Shown one piece after another: positions 11,257 to 23,745 of a stretch of 64,000 nucleotides of DNA (the first letter of the stretch is position 1; every line of letters begins with the position of its first letter). This stretch comes from Sporodiniella umbellata (Eukaryota > Mucoromycota > Mucoromycetes > Mucorales > Rhizopodaceae). The position numbers were made by a program, and so were the translations under genes. The stretch spans positions 55,431-119,430 of the forward strand of contig JAIXMR010000088.1 in the NCBI GenBank assembly GCA_025677835.1, read 5' to 3'. The notes beneath the pieces are model-generated. The model was not told the origin of the DNA. It saw nothing but the letters and a program-made list of their open reading frames with translations, and did no database searches.

Positions 11257-12841
11257 TTAAAGATAGTTGTGAATCCAATCGTTTTCATTGCTCTCCTCTT
11301 CTTCGTGCACACCCCTTTGATTCTCTTGCTCAACTGTAGTTTTGACTTTGTTTGCAACATCACTTAACATACGAACACTGCTTCCTACAAATTCCTCGCT
11401 AAAGTTTCTGACGTTTTTGCCAAGTTTAACAATTTTTGTTAGGTCAAACAGGTCATCTTCCTCATCTGTAGTCAACTCAGTTACTTCCGAAAGCTCAGAA
11501 TCTTCCACTTGTATGTGGTTCATAAAACGAGCAATCATTGGGCCAGCCACTTCTACTATTGAGCCACGCGTTTTTTTGGGAAAAAGTACGTTTTGACTTG
11601 ATCTAAAGAGGTAGGAAAGAAGGAAAAAAGAAGAAAGTCGTAACCAGACATTAAAAATCTATCAAGCCTTGTTTTTTCTTTTTTTTTTTTTTTTTCTTTA
11701 CTCCAGGTTTTCTTTATTTATTACTGTATTAGACTTTTTAACATTATCCTCATCTTCTTCCTCAAGTGGCTCTTCCATTTTTAGGTTTTTCTTTATAAAA
11801 GCTAGACCTTCGCCCAAGCTGTCCATCTGATCATGTAAGAAACTTTGAATAGTAGCTGAGGGCCTTCTTTCTTCTATTGCTGACAGGGGATCAATACTGT
11901 CTTGATCTATATTTTGTGTTACAGACTTTGTTGTGTGGCTTAATTGCGTTAAAGGATCACTATCCTCAGGTAATGGCTCAATTGGTGAAGCGCTATGTTC
12001 GCTTTCTTCATCAAGCTGCATCATTTTAGAAGCAAGTGTCTCTTCATAGGGGTGAGGTTGGCTAGAACTAAAAGAAATTTGGGAAAATCGATTGGTAGAG
12101 GAGGACTGTCGGTTGGATCGACCTCCAGATGTAAGAGGCTCTTCGCCATACATGGATTTCTCATAAGAAGGTCTCCTGTGAATCATGTTGGGCGGTATAT
12201 CCTGTGACAACTCGGTTAGAGGCAACATATGTAAAACTTCTTTCTCAATTTGAGGTATTCTTTCTTCATGTACTAATTTTTTCTGGGTATCATCATCATC
12301 TTTATATTCTTCGTCAGATTCATCTTGGTGCAGCTCTGTCCAATCAGGTTCATTATCATAGTTTCGAGCAGTAAACAATGTACTCTTGAACTCCATAAGC
12401 TCCCCACTTCCACCAGCCTTTATTAAAAAAACCTTTAGCTACTTTTCTATATTAGCTGGATATTTTTACCATTTCTTCCAATTCTTCCTCCACCAGCTGT
12501 TCTGTTTCCTGCTCTTCAGCTTGGTTTTCGGGCTCTTTAGGTAATCCTTCCACAACATTTGGTTCATCTAGTGGCTCCTCTTCAGCTCGAGCAAATGGGT
12601 TTCGGGATAAAATTTTCTGGGGTGCTTGGTCCTTGAATATTGAGATATTGTTAGGCATATAAGTTGGCTGTTCAAAATTGTGGGTGTCCTGCTCATCTAT
12701 AAGTTGCTCATCGTCGGAGTCATCAGGAAGTTGGATTCGTCTTGTATTCAAATATACACAACAGGGAATAAAGTTAGACCAAGATCTCGAATTGCCCTCA
12801 CGATTTCCTGGAAGTCGAATGCGTTTTTGAAGAAATGACAT
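11257..12841 (-). CDS. Acidic, low-complexity protein of unknown function with NPF motif
   Basis: I do not recognise this protein. Three exons (12841-12470, 12432-11702, 11602-11257) join in frame to 482 residues. The last join uses donor GA|GTAAAG and a strong polypyrimidine tract before the acceptor; unspliced, the middle exon would end right at the donor. The protein is rich in Glu, Asp and Ser, with hardly any hydrophobic core, so it is probably mostly disordered. Visible short motifs are SRNPFARAEEE (NPF, an EH-domain ligand), two DPL motifs (SDPLTQL and IDPLSAI) and the acidic DLFDLTKI. The most conserved-looking part is the last 110 residues, from LFPKKTRGSIVEVAGPMI on. Such motifs are common in endocytic adaptors, and a Pan1-type EH protein lies in the same window, but an adaptor role is inference only. 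The 37-nt first intron is unusually short. Confidence 0.7.
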
Positions 12842-15800
12842 GCTGTGAAAGGAGGGAAAAATAAAAAAAAAGAAAAGAAAATATGGAAATTTTTGAATTT
12901 GGTATCTGTACAACTTCATTTTGTGTCACATTCATATTATGTAGCTTGTATTTTGATATATACCTTCGGATATTATTAGCAGATGCAACTGCAAAAACGG
13001 AGAGAGAGAGAGAGAGAGAGAGAAAAGAAAGACTGTATTTTGTTTATGATTTTATTTTCTTAGTTTTAGGAAAACTACCAGTGGGTCATTTAAGACCAAG
13101 AACTCTAAATACAGACTTGAAAAAAAAAAGTACTCAGATAGCTTTACATTGAAGACAAATTTAGAAGCTGAAATAACAAAAAACTAAGCAGCCAATAAAA
13201 TTGTTTTAAAGTATAGCAAAAAGATGGGAATGTGTCTTTCGATACAGTGGCCTGTTCTTTTGCCATAAGAATTTAGAAAGTACCACATCCTTAAAAGTGA
13301 CGGCTATCTCAAGAAGCTTTTGTTTTCCAATGTTATATCCTAATAGCTAAGCTGTATTCTAAGCAAACATCTCTTAGTATGTTTGACTACCCACGAAAAG
13401 TGACCTTTTATTGCGCAACAGCTTACATAGTTTGAGAAAAAGCTGAAAGTAGATTCCTTAAAACATATGTGATTCCCTGTTTTTTATTTTATGTTTTCTT
13501 TAAAAACATCCTTCTTAAATAACTTGGGTTTGTTCTTTCATGTTTTTTTGGCTTATCCAAAATTATTAAAAACTATGGTAAAGAGTGTACAGTATGCTTA
13601 TACACGAATTGCTATTTGACAACTTAAAAAAAAAACAGTTACAAAAATCGGCAAATTCAAAAAATAAAATTAGATATATACATACAGTATTTTATAACTA
13701 CAAAGCAAAGGAAATTGGATTTCTACAAATAACCATATATTACTTTAAATTTTCGGTGCTCACAGCTAACAAATAGTATACTTTTTCTTTTTACTAAAAA
13801 AAAATAAACCGATTTAAGGCTAGCCGCACATTGTGGCGTTTTTTGTTTAGTTTCTGTCCTATGCATATAAGCGCTCCCTTTTTTTTAAAAAAAAAAGAAT
13901 CATGGATCTTTCTATAAGGCCTGACAATTACCGCCTCGTATAATTTAGCCATGAGTTAAAAATATGTACAAAACCACTTATAGCCTTAAAAGGCAATTTC
14001 AAAACTGCTTTCCATACTTTTATTTTATTGTTTCTAAAGAATGAATCAAGACAGGTACAGACAGTAATCTCTAAACAACAGCTAACAAGCGTACAGCAAA
14101 GGTTAGCTTTGTTTCCTACATAGACCTTTTTTAGAGGCATATGAATACTTGGCCAATACCAGTAGTTTAAATTAACACCTCTTCAGAGAAAGTCTTGCTT
14201 TATATAAAAGGTTTAAAGTGATGGCTGGTATAAAGCCGCCGAAATAATGTGTATTGAGTAACTTCTAATTTTATAAAGAGCCTAAAAAAAGGTGTTAGGA
14301 AAAACCGAGGCACCCGTTTGTCTTTAGTCGCTATAATCACGAAAGAAGAGTGTATATTTACTTTATTCTAACTATAAAAAAGAAAAAATACAATTACTTT
14401 CGGCTCATTGTATTATTAATTATTGAGATATCCACGTTTACCCTTTGGCCATCCAAAAAAATGTGCTATTTTGCGTTTTATAGAACTGCTTACTAAAGCA
14501 TACATTTTTTTATTTTTATATCCATGTATATTAGGGTGTTTGTCTTATAAAGTGTGGATGTTTAATTTATAGCCACATATTGATTTCGTACATTTCTAAT
14601 GACCAGATATAATTAGATGGTTTTCTGCATATACTAGATTAAATTTTGAGTAAGTCTTGTACTTTCTTTCAAGAATAATGTGTAAATACGTTGTATTTTT
14701 GGTCCTTGGTTAAATTTACTTGTTTTTTTCTAAAAAAAAAAAAAAAAAAAAATACGCTCGTGTTCTGTCAAAAAGCAAATAAAACACATTTACTTTTTCT
14801 ACAAATGGTTGTGCCAAGAACTTACATTTCGTGTATACCATGTTGCTATTCGCTAGCCTTTCTAAGATAGTTTTAACTGCCATACATCTGAACCAATATT
14901 GTTTTGACACAGGTTTATATAGCAAGTAGGCTTCAATACTTTCAGTTTTTTTTTTTGAAAAAATAAAAAAAGAGCTTTGTATCAGCTGTCTTCTATTGAG
15001 ATCGACCTCCAGGATCTAAAGTATTTGTTTGCTACTATAAAAATTGATCTGCCTAGGCTAAAAAAAGCAAAAAGATCGCCCGTATTTAATTTCAAAAACC
15101 AATTGTTACTTTTAAAAAGGATTGGTTCTATCCCTTGTATCACAATCAAACCTCTACAGATTTCTAGAGAGACACATTAAGAATATTTTGCGGAATTGAG
15201 CAACTCCTTCATTTTTTTATTGGTATAGTACAAGATGCCATGTGTATTTATTTTTGCTTTAGGTCGATATTTTGGATCCGAGCGAAGATTGACAATTATA
15301 GTAAAAGCTAAAGCACTAATAACAACAAGCTATAAACTGACCTATTAAAAGTCTGCAGCTTTACAGTAGCACTCAATAGCATTATGTCTAAAGACCTTAG
15401 TTATTTTAAGGAGAAGAATGGTACTGCTTTAAACAGGGTTTTAGGATAACTCTCTTTGTAGAAAAATTAAGAGTATCAACTGTGAAAAGAAGAAAAGCGG
15501 AGTGAGTAATCTAATTGTGCCAAAAGCTTTTCATTGAAGCAGAAATGTATGCTCATGTAAGCAACAGAGCTATAGTAACGATGGGGAGGGAGGGAAGATA
15601 TGGCTATCAACCATTGATAGTAGTAATTGGTGTCCTTGTTGTACTCCGAAAGTTCGATAGAAGTCTAAATGATTGACATCTTGGTATGAGTACCTGATAT
15701 TTCTCCTAATCATTAGCCCATGTTGGACTTGGATACTGCAATAAACCTATAAATAAAATTTGCAAACAGAACCCTAAAAACGCATCTGGCAGCAATGTTT

Positions 15801-16010
15801 CGTTTTGTTTTTGTGGGCTGGCTCGTAGTATCTAAAATCTATCTGAACAAAATAATAACTGTCTTCAATTGACTGCTGAAACAGAGCAAAGTGGTAGAAA
15901 AAGAAAAGTCCGGTCCGGACAATAGTCTTCGGGAAAAGGTGCAATTAAATTCACAGTACAGCTTTGCCAACAGTGGAATCCTTCTCTTTTGGCATATCGT
16001 TGGATTAAAG
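12842..16010. other. 3.2 kb gene-poor interval
   Basis: No convincing gene. Open frames here are short and made mainly of A/T-run codons. It contains a (GA)n microsatellite near 12999-13022, many A/T homopolymers, and one 20-base sequence that recurs on the other strand at 60.6 kb. The right end contains the promoter of the eL42 gene. Confidence 0.5.
12999..13022. repeat. (GA)n microsatellite
   Basis: About twelve GA dinucleotides in a row in the upstream region of the acidic-protein gene. Simple-sequence repeat with no sign of function. Confidence 0.85.
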
Positions 16011-16623
16011 ATGGTAAGACATCCCCCAAACACAACATACATATAGAGAAAAAAACATAGTCCCTATTTTGAGGCAACAAGAAAGAGTGTGTTAAAAAAA
16101 AGGAGAAAGAAGGATGGATTGCAAAAGAGGAGATGGATAAGAAACAGAGAAAAAGGAGGGCGGAGGTGGTGGGGAATGGGTGTTTGAGAATTTACCATAG
16201 GACACGTTTGCATTGATGTAAAACAGATTCTAACGATCCACACTTTGTAGGTCAACATTCCCAAGACACGTAACACCTTCTGTAAGGGCGTCAAGTGCAG
16301 AAAGCACACTGCTCATAAAGTCACCCAATACAAGGCTGGTAAGGCTTCTCTCTTCGCTCAAGGTAAGAGACGTTATGACCGTAAGCAATCCGGTTATGGT
16401 GGTCAAACCAAGCCCGTTTTCCACAAGAAGGCCAAGACTACCAAGAAGGTTGTCCTCCGTCTCGAATGTACCTGTAAGTAGATGTTTAGCGAATATCTAG
16501 AACCAATGACTTATTTTCTGTATTATAGCTTGCAAGTACAAGATGCAACTCGCTCTCAAGAGATGTAAGCATTTCGAATTGGGTGGTGACAAGAAGACCA
16601 AGGGTGCTGCTCTCGTTTTCTAA
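16011..16623 (+). CDS. RPL42: 60S ribosomal protein eL42 (L44/L36a)
   Basis: eL42 is a zinc-binding protein of the large ribosomal subunit near the E site. The first exon is the ATG alone (16011-16013), followed by a 237-nt intron, then exons 16251-16473 and 16529-16623. The product is 106 residues, the standard length, and nearly every segment is family-typical: [55 protein letters not shown] and [13 protein letters not shown]. The four zinc-site cysteines are present (CKGVKC and ECTSC). The ATG was placed at 16011 because it is followed at once by a good donor, GTAAGA, and the join restores the universal MVN start. Coding bases are much richer in G and C than the flanks, as expected for a highly expressed gene. 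Confidence 0.97.
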
Positions 16624-19600
16624 ATTGCAACACAGGGAAAAGCCTATTAATAAAAGTGCAGATATTTTTCGACGCTTTCAATTTACACTTGTTATATTTT
16701 AAATGTATCTGTTTTGGCTGACGGTTTGCAATTCGAAACATTACATTTACTTTGCCGACTTTTACCTTGGCAGCCTAAAAGCAAAAGAAAAAAGAAGGGG
16801 TCAGTAAGAGGGAGCAAAAGCAGGCGATCTTTAAGGGATAGTCTCATGCCTAAAGCCGGCTACCCCTTTCCCTAGTAGGCATTACAAAACAAACCGCGCT
16901 ATCCAAACAGAGCAGTCAATACGGGAGTGCAGAGCTCTGCAAATCCTTTTGTAGCAAATCATCTTTAGTTTTGTTTCAATGGAAAGCAAAGAACAGTTTT
17001 GGATATCGATTGCTAAGATGTATCATCTGTTGTAGATAAGGCCTTTCAATCAAAAGCATGTTATCTTTGTAATGGTTTACTAGCAAAAGTCTGCCCAGTA
17101 TTTCCACTGCGCGAAGCGCTATAACACGAGGCTATGCATCTTATACTTTACACATATAATTTACATCATTACTTAAACTAACAGGGAAACATAGTGGTCT
17201 ATCCCTTTGGGGCGGAGATTTTGAGACTTTGGCGATCTCTTTTTTTTTTTTGTTTATTTTATTTCCAAATCAAGATATGAAGATAATGTTATACTAGATC
17301 TTTTATATGGTTAGTGGATTCATCAATTGCAACAGGTGTTCTAGTGCGGTGATATGGGTCTCAGCTAAGCTAAAATAAATTTTATACACTGTGAGGGAGT
17401 AGCAATCCCCTCTTGCCTAGTGATTGGGCATTACTTCTTCATACTACGACCACTAATCTGTTGATTGGAAATTGCAATTGCCAAGCGTTATCATTGAAGC
17501 GATTCAAACTTTTCTTGAAGTTTTGATCTTTACAACACTCAAGTTTTTAATGCAGATGACCCATTTGGGTACATAATTCCCTAATATTAAACACGGTAAT
17601 TGCAAATAAGTAAACACCATTCGGCAATTGGTATTCGAAGATCAAGAGCATAAAAAGCTAGCTCCTTTACTTTAAGAGTACCTGTTTTTATAGAAAAAAC
17701 AGCTATATTGTTCTATAGTAAATCTAACTCAAATGGCAATCGAATGCTCCCTTTTTCGTGTAAAATTAAAAAAAAATAAAAAAAAAAAATAGCAAATGCT
17801 CAAGAAAGCTCAGTGTTTCAGAATGCAACACTGAGATACGTATGCTTCTGTAAAAATTGCTCAAGACAATAGACTTTGCTACTGAATAACAAAGTAGGTA
17901 TAGGAAGCCTAGTAAGGGCTCAAGGGCATTACCGCTTTACGGCTTTCGTTTCTGACTTTCTTCTCCCTTAAGAGTACAAAACGAATGCTTAGCATTCTCA
18001 CTGTGCTGCATGAATTTGTTTGCAATGGCTCCTTACTGCTTGTATCACGTCTTCTATGCAATACTGTTGTATCGCCTCTTCTTTCACTAAGCATACACTG
18101 CAGTACACCTTATTTCTCAGTATGAAACGAGAGTTGACGCATTAGGTTCCTTTTTTGTTTGCTAAAAGAAAAAAAAGTACATTTGAATGTAATATTGAAC
18201 CTGTTAAATAAATAAGATCATAGCTTTAAAGCGTCAAACGGAACTAGACTCACAATTGTGTTGTAGAAAACTGTAAAATGATTTTCAGAAAAGCGCAAGC
18301 CCAAATATACCTCCCGCAATTTAGTGCACTAAATAAAGTTCTAGGATGTTATAATATAAAAATAGCTACTTAATAGTGCACAATTGCCTCTTTTAAATGC
18401 ACGGACGTTTTATCTTTGGAAAATTTTGATTTAATTAAACTACTAATGATTGGTTCAGTAAGATTATTTGTTTATTTTTTTTTTAATTTCGGATAGGGTT
18501 TTCTTTGGTGGGATACAAGTCTCATGCAAAGATCCAAAGTCATTTTATCTATGTGATACCTTTAACCAGCTCGGTCTTAGAGGTTTATATATCTTGTGAG
18601 AGTATGACGAGTTTTTTTTTAAAAAGAAAAAAAGCGGTGGCAAAGAAAAAAAGGAAAGAATCTACGAACGTCATCGTTCCTTCTTTCATTACAGTAAATT
18701 GCTTAGCTCGTTGTATTGTATTTTTAGAGTTTATGTAATGGAAGTATAAGACAAAAGAGATGGTCCATCTCCAATATATTGAAGTTTTTTTTTAAAAGAA
18801 TAGGTACAGGACTTTAATAAAGCTGCGCCTTTACTGCTTGCACACGTTTTTATCTTTATTTTGCATCAGTCTGATCATAGCTATTTGTATAGACAAAAAA
18901 TAGTTTTACAAAGCCAAAGCATAACTCTACAATTTTTAATATCTTTGCTTGAGTTATCATTGAGGGCTAACCGTTTGGTAGTTTTAAAGGAGCTTTACAT
19001 TGAATGTTAGAACAGAGTTTACGAGTCACTGAAAACTCAATTGCTACTAGTTTTTATTAAACCGTATGAGCCCAACACATTAATAATTATAGTAAGGGCG
19101 TCTATGCCATTTGCTTGTTGCCACTTGTACTACTTGTCTTTTTACTCTTTCAAGAATTTTGCCTAGAAAACTTCAAAAAAAAAAAAGAAGAGAAAATACC
19201 AACCCGCTTTGATACTTTCCCCCCCTTGTTTTGCTCCTGAAATAAAAAAACAACATGAAACAGCAAACGCCTACGTGCATTGCACGTGTGTTTTTCTAAA
19301 GAAAAGAGTGTAAAAGGAAGAAAAAAACCTACAGTAAAGAGCTAAGGATCTCCCTCCTTCTACTTGTCCACTATCGAAAATTATTGTTCAACAAAAAAAA
19401 AACAGGGACTACAATTGGCCTTCAATCTTTTTTTTTCTTTTAAACTCTATAGTCAAGCAATTTGCTTTTATTATATTTTATTACCCATCTATTTAATAAA
19501 GATCAAAATTTTGATCAGTTACCTGGTTACCAAAAAAAAAAAAAGCCAAGACACATTGACAGAGTAGGGGTCAAGGGGAGAAGGGATACAAAAAGATAGT

Positions 19601-19758
19601 TGGGTAAAAAGTGAAACAATAAGACAGTGCAAAAAAAGTTTTTTTTTGCCCTATAGCCTAAATGAGGAGCAAAAGGAACCCAAAAAAAAAAAAAAAAAAT
19701 GATATAAATAAAAGAGGGTTTTTTTGCTTTTCTTTTATTTTCATTCTATACAATAATC
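16624..19758. other. 3.1 kb gene-poor interval
   Basis: Nothing recognisable beyond A/T runs and short open frames. The right-hand 400 bp is the likely promoter and long 5' leader of the GATA gene, with many A runs and a CACGTG E-box near 19280. Confidence 0.5.
19702..19711 (+). promoter_or_regulatory. TATA-like box of the GATA factor gene
   Basis: ATATAAATAA lies about 50 nt upstream of the ATG at 19759, in a purine-rich stretch. Spacing suits a TATA element with a very short leader. Confidence 0.4.
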
Positions 19759-20277
19759 ATGAACGACTCTGTCAACTATATTTTTGATCCCACACTTTCC
19801 TTGCAACCGGACTTCTTTCTTCCTTCACCACCATTAGATATGTATATGTTTAATTCGCCTCATCTTTTTCTTGACAATGTGATACCTCCTTCTCACCAAC
19901 AACCCAAAAGAAAGCGTACGAACACAGGGCATATAGAATGCTTCAATTGCCATGTAACGAAGACTCCTCTCTGGCGTAGAACACCGGATAGAATTCATTC
20001 CCTATGTAACGCGTGCGGTCTTTATTACAAACAATATAATATGCACAGACCTCTACAGGTACGACAGAAACAGAAAATTTCCAAAGTAGTCATGAATAGG
20101 TGCAAGCGGCCTTCTCAGGAGGATATACCCGAAGATGACACAAAATTTAAATCTTCACTAGACAGTATGTCCCCAGAACAAATGGAAAGGTTTCTAAATG
20201 TGATGGAAAGACGATGTGAAATGCTTAGATCAATTATTTATTCAAGTCCTAGAGATTTAAATGTTTACAATTTATAA
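19759..20277 (+). CDS. Small GATA-type zinc-finger transcription factor
   Basis: Single exon of 172 residues. One GATA zinc finger lies at about residues 54-90: CFNCHVTKTPLWRRTPDR, then NACGLYYKQYNMHRP, with the pattern Cys-X2-Cys-X18-Cys-X2-Cys. It is followed by a basic tail (RQKQKISK) that would help DNA binding. The X18 loop is typical of one fungal GATA subclass. In fungi such factors control nitrogen, iron or light responses; no other domain is present, so the pathway cannot be chosen. The start codon fits a good context and the TATA-like box just upstream. The gene converges on the PMA1-type gene with 215 bp between stop codons. Confidence 0.9.
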   Translation: MNDSVNYIFDPTLSLQPDFFLPSPPLDMYMFNSPHLFLDNVIPPSHQQPKRKRTNTGHIECFNCHVTKTPLWRRTPDRIHSLCNACGLYYKQYNMHRPLQVRQKQKISKVVMNRCKRPSQEDIPEDDTKFKSSLDSMSPEQMERFLNVMERRCEMLRSIIYSSPRDLNVYNL

Positions 20278-20492
20278 AAAAAAAATGTTTTAAATAAATG
20301 TGTGTATATTTTTAAGATAAAAAACAAGTCGGGAAGGAGAAAGTTTTAAAGCTCTATAAGAGATTATATGTATTTTGTAATAGGAATTGAGAAACAGAAG
20401 GGTGTGGAAAAAAAGAAGAAAGGGGAAAGGGTAAAATAGGATATAAAGTTTTACTAACAGGATGATAATAATAAAAGAAACAAGTGGAAAGC

Positions 20493-23400
20493 CTATGAGC
20501 TATTATTTAACATTTGTGCAGCATGGTTGGTTTGAACTGAGGAAAAGCGGCGCATTTCTTTGGCATCCATACTCATTTTCTTGTTTTTCCCTAAAAGCTT
20601 CTTACCGAAGTTTTGAGGATGTTCAAGAGACTTGAGAGAACGTGTTCGGTTGGCGTAGTAACGTGCGGATGAAGTACCAGAAAGGGCAGAAGCGCGACGA
20701 GACTGTCCAACCATAGGAATCTTGGAGTTCTTCAAGTCATTCTTGGGCTCAAAGAAGATACGCATACCAAATTTGATAAAGTCCATAGGTAAGAACCAGA
20801 TGATATTCCATACCCATGCAATACCAGCAAAATGCCAACCGCAACCTCTAAGGTCAGTGAAGCCCCAGTCAGCATAAACAGCAATGAAAGTGGCTACTAA
20901 CTGAGCAATCACAAAGGCACACATTAACATGATAGAGGGACGCTCAGTAAAGAAAAATCCTCGAGAACGGGTAATGAAAATCAGAGCTTGAGAAATAGTG
21001 GAAACCTGTAGGTAAATTACCGAGTGGTAAACACCGTCGTTTACATTTTTCAAACCATCGACCGAGTTGGGAGCAGGAAGATTAAACCTACTTTCAAAGA
21101 AGGTAGTCTTGTAGATTACTGCAAAGAAAGCAACTGTAGATGCAGTCAAATAGAGACCGTATACTATAGCGTAAGAGAAAATTTCGCGCAAATTCCAGGC
21201 ATCAGGATAGGGAGATGGCTTTACTCGATCAGTTGAAATAGTCATGATTGTACCGTCATTAAGGATAGCAAGAATCAAAACCATGAAAGGTGGGAAGTTA
21301 TATTGGAAAGCAAACACCAAAATAGCAAAGCCAACAACCACACGAATAGTAACTGAACAAGTATAAATCGAGTAATTACGCATACGTTGAAAAATTTGGC
21401 GGGAACCAATAATAGCCTCAATGATAACAGAAAGACCAGGTTCCGTCAAAACGATATCGGCAGCTGAACGAGCAGCATCAGTAGCATCGGCAACAGCAAT
21501 ACCCACATTGGCTTTGGAAAGAGCAGGAGCATCGTTTACACCATCACCTGTCATAGCAGTCATGTGACCCATAGCCTGAAGACGTTCGACGATTTCGTAT
21601 TTATGTTCGGGATAAACACCGGCAAAACCATCACAGTGTAAGACCATTTCATCTACATCAGTATAACCAGAACCTGCAGGAGGGCCTTCCTTCAAAGTCT
21701 TTGACAAGAACATATTGTCGCCCATACCGAGCCGACGACCAGTTTCTTTACCAATAGCCAATTGATCACCTGTAATCATTTTGACGGACACACCGAGAGC
21801 GATGGCACGGTCAATCGTTTCTTTAGTGTCAGAACGAGGGGGATCATAAATAGGCAAAAGACCAATTAGACGGAAGCCTAACCCCTCACCATCTACGTTG
21901 CCAGAAGGTACTTCATCGACTGCAACAGCCAAAGCACGGAGACCACGGCGGGCAAACTCATCAACGTCATCATTTAATGCTTTGACTTGTTCATCGCTCT
22001 TGTCGCGTGTGCAGAGATCAAGAATGGTGTGCGACATACCCTTGGTAACACGAAGCACTTTTCCGTCAGAGTGGCACTTGTAGGTAATTTCGGTACGCTT
22101 GACAACTGGGTTGAAGGGCTTGAACTCCAGTTCATCAATGCCTTCACGTGCAAGTTTAGGGTCTGGCAGAGAATTGACGATACAGAAATCGATGGCATCT
22201 TGGTTTTCAGTGCGGGAGGCATAGGCAGACAAAAGAATGATTTCATCTCCTGTAGTATCAGAGTACTGTTTAATGGTAGGTTTGTCAACAATCAGCTTGT
22301 TCAAGGTCAAGGTGCCAGTCTTATCAGAGCATAAGATGGTTACTGCTGCCATTTCTTCGATCGCAGTAATACGAGTAACGATGGCTTTATGCTCTGCCAG
22401 CTGTTTGGCACCAATAGCCAGTGTAACAGAAAGAACAGTAGGCATAGCAATAGGGATACCGCCGATAAGTAACACAAGTATATTGTCAATGCCGGTTCTG
22501 TAAGCATAATGAAACTTGGGATACATGACAAGAATTTCGAGAACAATAAAAATAGTGATAGTAACGAGACAGAAGTTACCGATTTTAGCTAAAATTGTTT
22601 GTAAATGGCCCACATCGTCACTGGCGTCCCCAACAAGCTTTGCAGCTCTACCAAAAAAGGTGTTGGTACCAGTTCCAATAACTATGGCTTCAGCTTCACC
22701 TTGCTTTACTGTGGATCCTGAAAATACTTCATCACCAGCTTCTTTGCTGGCAGGTAACGATTCACCAGTAAGAGCAGCTTGATCAATAGATACTTGACCA
22801 TGAGCCTAAAATTAAGAAGGATAATAATAGAAGTAGTGATAATAAAAATAATTATAATAGTTGGGTTAATATCTATAATAATGTCTATGTGCATTTATAT
22901 GTATATAAAGGGGTACGAAAGGGGCGGCGTGATACAAAAAAAAAGACAGAAAAAAATACAGAAAAAGGAACTTACGGCAATGAGACGACCATCTGCAGGA
23001 ACAACATCACCTAGTTTGATGCTTATAATATCACCAGGTACAAGTTCTGCAGCTTCCAAAGTTTTCCATTCACCACTACGTTTTACTTTACATTCAGGGG
23101 CCAATGCAGCCATAAGAGCCTTAACGGCATTACCTGCTTGGCGTTCTTCCATAAAACCAATAGTGGCATTGGCAAAGAGTAGCAAAACAATACCAATAAA
23201 ATCTGGATAATCTGGAGGCTTTCCTCCGCCATTAGATAATGCAATAGAGACAATAGCGGCGGCTTCCATGACCCATGATAAGGGGTTCCACATAAAACCT
23301 AAGAATTGAAGAAGGGGATTGATTTCTTTTGTTTCAAGCTTGTTGCGGCCAAATTTCTCAACACGGCGAGCAGCTTCGTCATTAGTTAAACCATCTGAAG

Positions 23401-23745
23401 AGGTTCTAAAGTGTTATGTTAGTAAAGCAGTCCCATATGAGCAGTAAAAGAAAAAAAAGGGGGAAGATCTTTTTCAGATATAAAAAAGAAAAATAATGAG
23501 GATGCATAAGGAGAAATCAATTAAAATAAGGAGGGGGAGTGTAGAAAGATATAAAGATAAGGAGGGAAAGATACGTACTGCAAAAGCTGGAATACATCTC
23601 CAGGCTCCATAGTAGATAGATCGAATTTATCTTTATCATAGAGCTCCTCCACAGTCAAAGTGGTAAGATCTCCAGATACATTGACGGTCTTTGGAATTAT
23701 AATTTCTTCACCGACAAGCTCTTGCGTTTCGGTTTTCTCTATCAT
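20493..23745 (-). CDS. PMA1: Plasma-membrane H+-ATPase (P-type IIIA)
   Basis: Proton pump that energises the fungal plasma membrane by coupling ATP hydrolysis to H+ export. Exons 23745-23579, 23405-22976 and 22805-20493 join in frame to 969 residues. Family landmarks are the acidic N-terminus, LTGES of the actuator domain, the phosphorylated aspartate in [12 protein letters not shown], the catalytic GMSHTIL region, [20 protein letters not shown] and about ten membrane segments. The C-terminal tail is long and basic ([19 protein letters not shown]), as expected for a kinase-controlled autoinhibitory region. The third exon alone carries almost 80% of the protein. The gene has about 4.3 kb upstream before the next well-supported gene, room for a large promoter. 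No missing catalytic residue was seen. Confidence 0.97.

Noticed and set aside
20493..22782. Plus-strand frames over the H+-ATPase and several over the chitin deacetylase and Rlp7
   Set aside because: Antisense shadows of strongly coding sequence; no domains.
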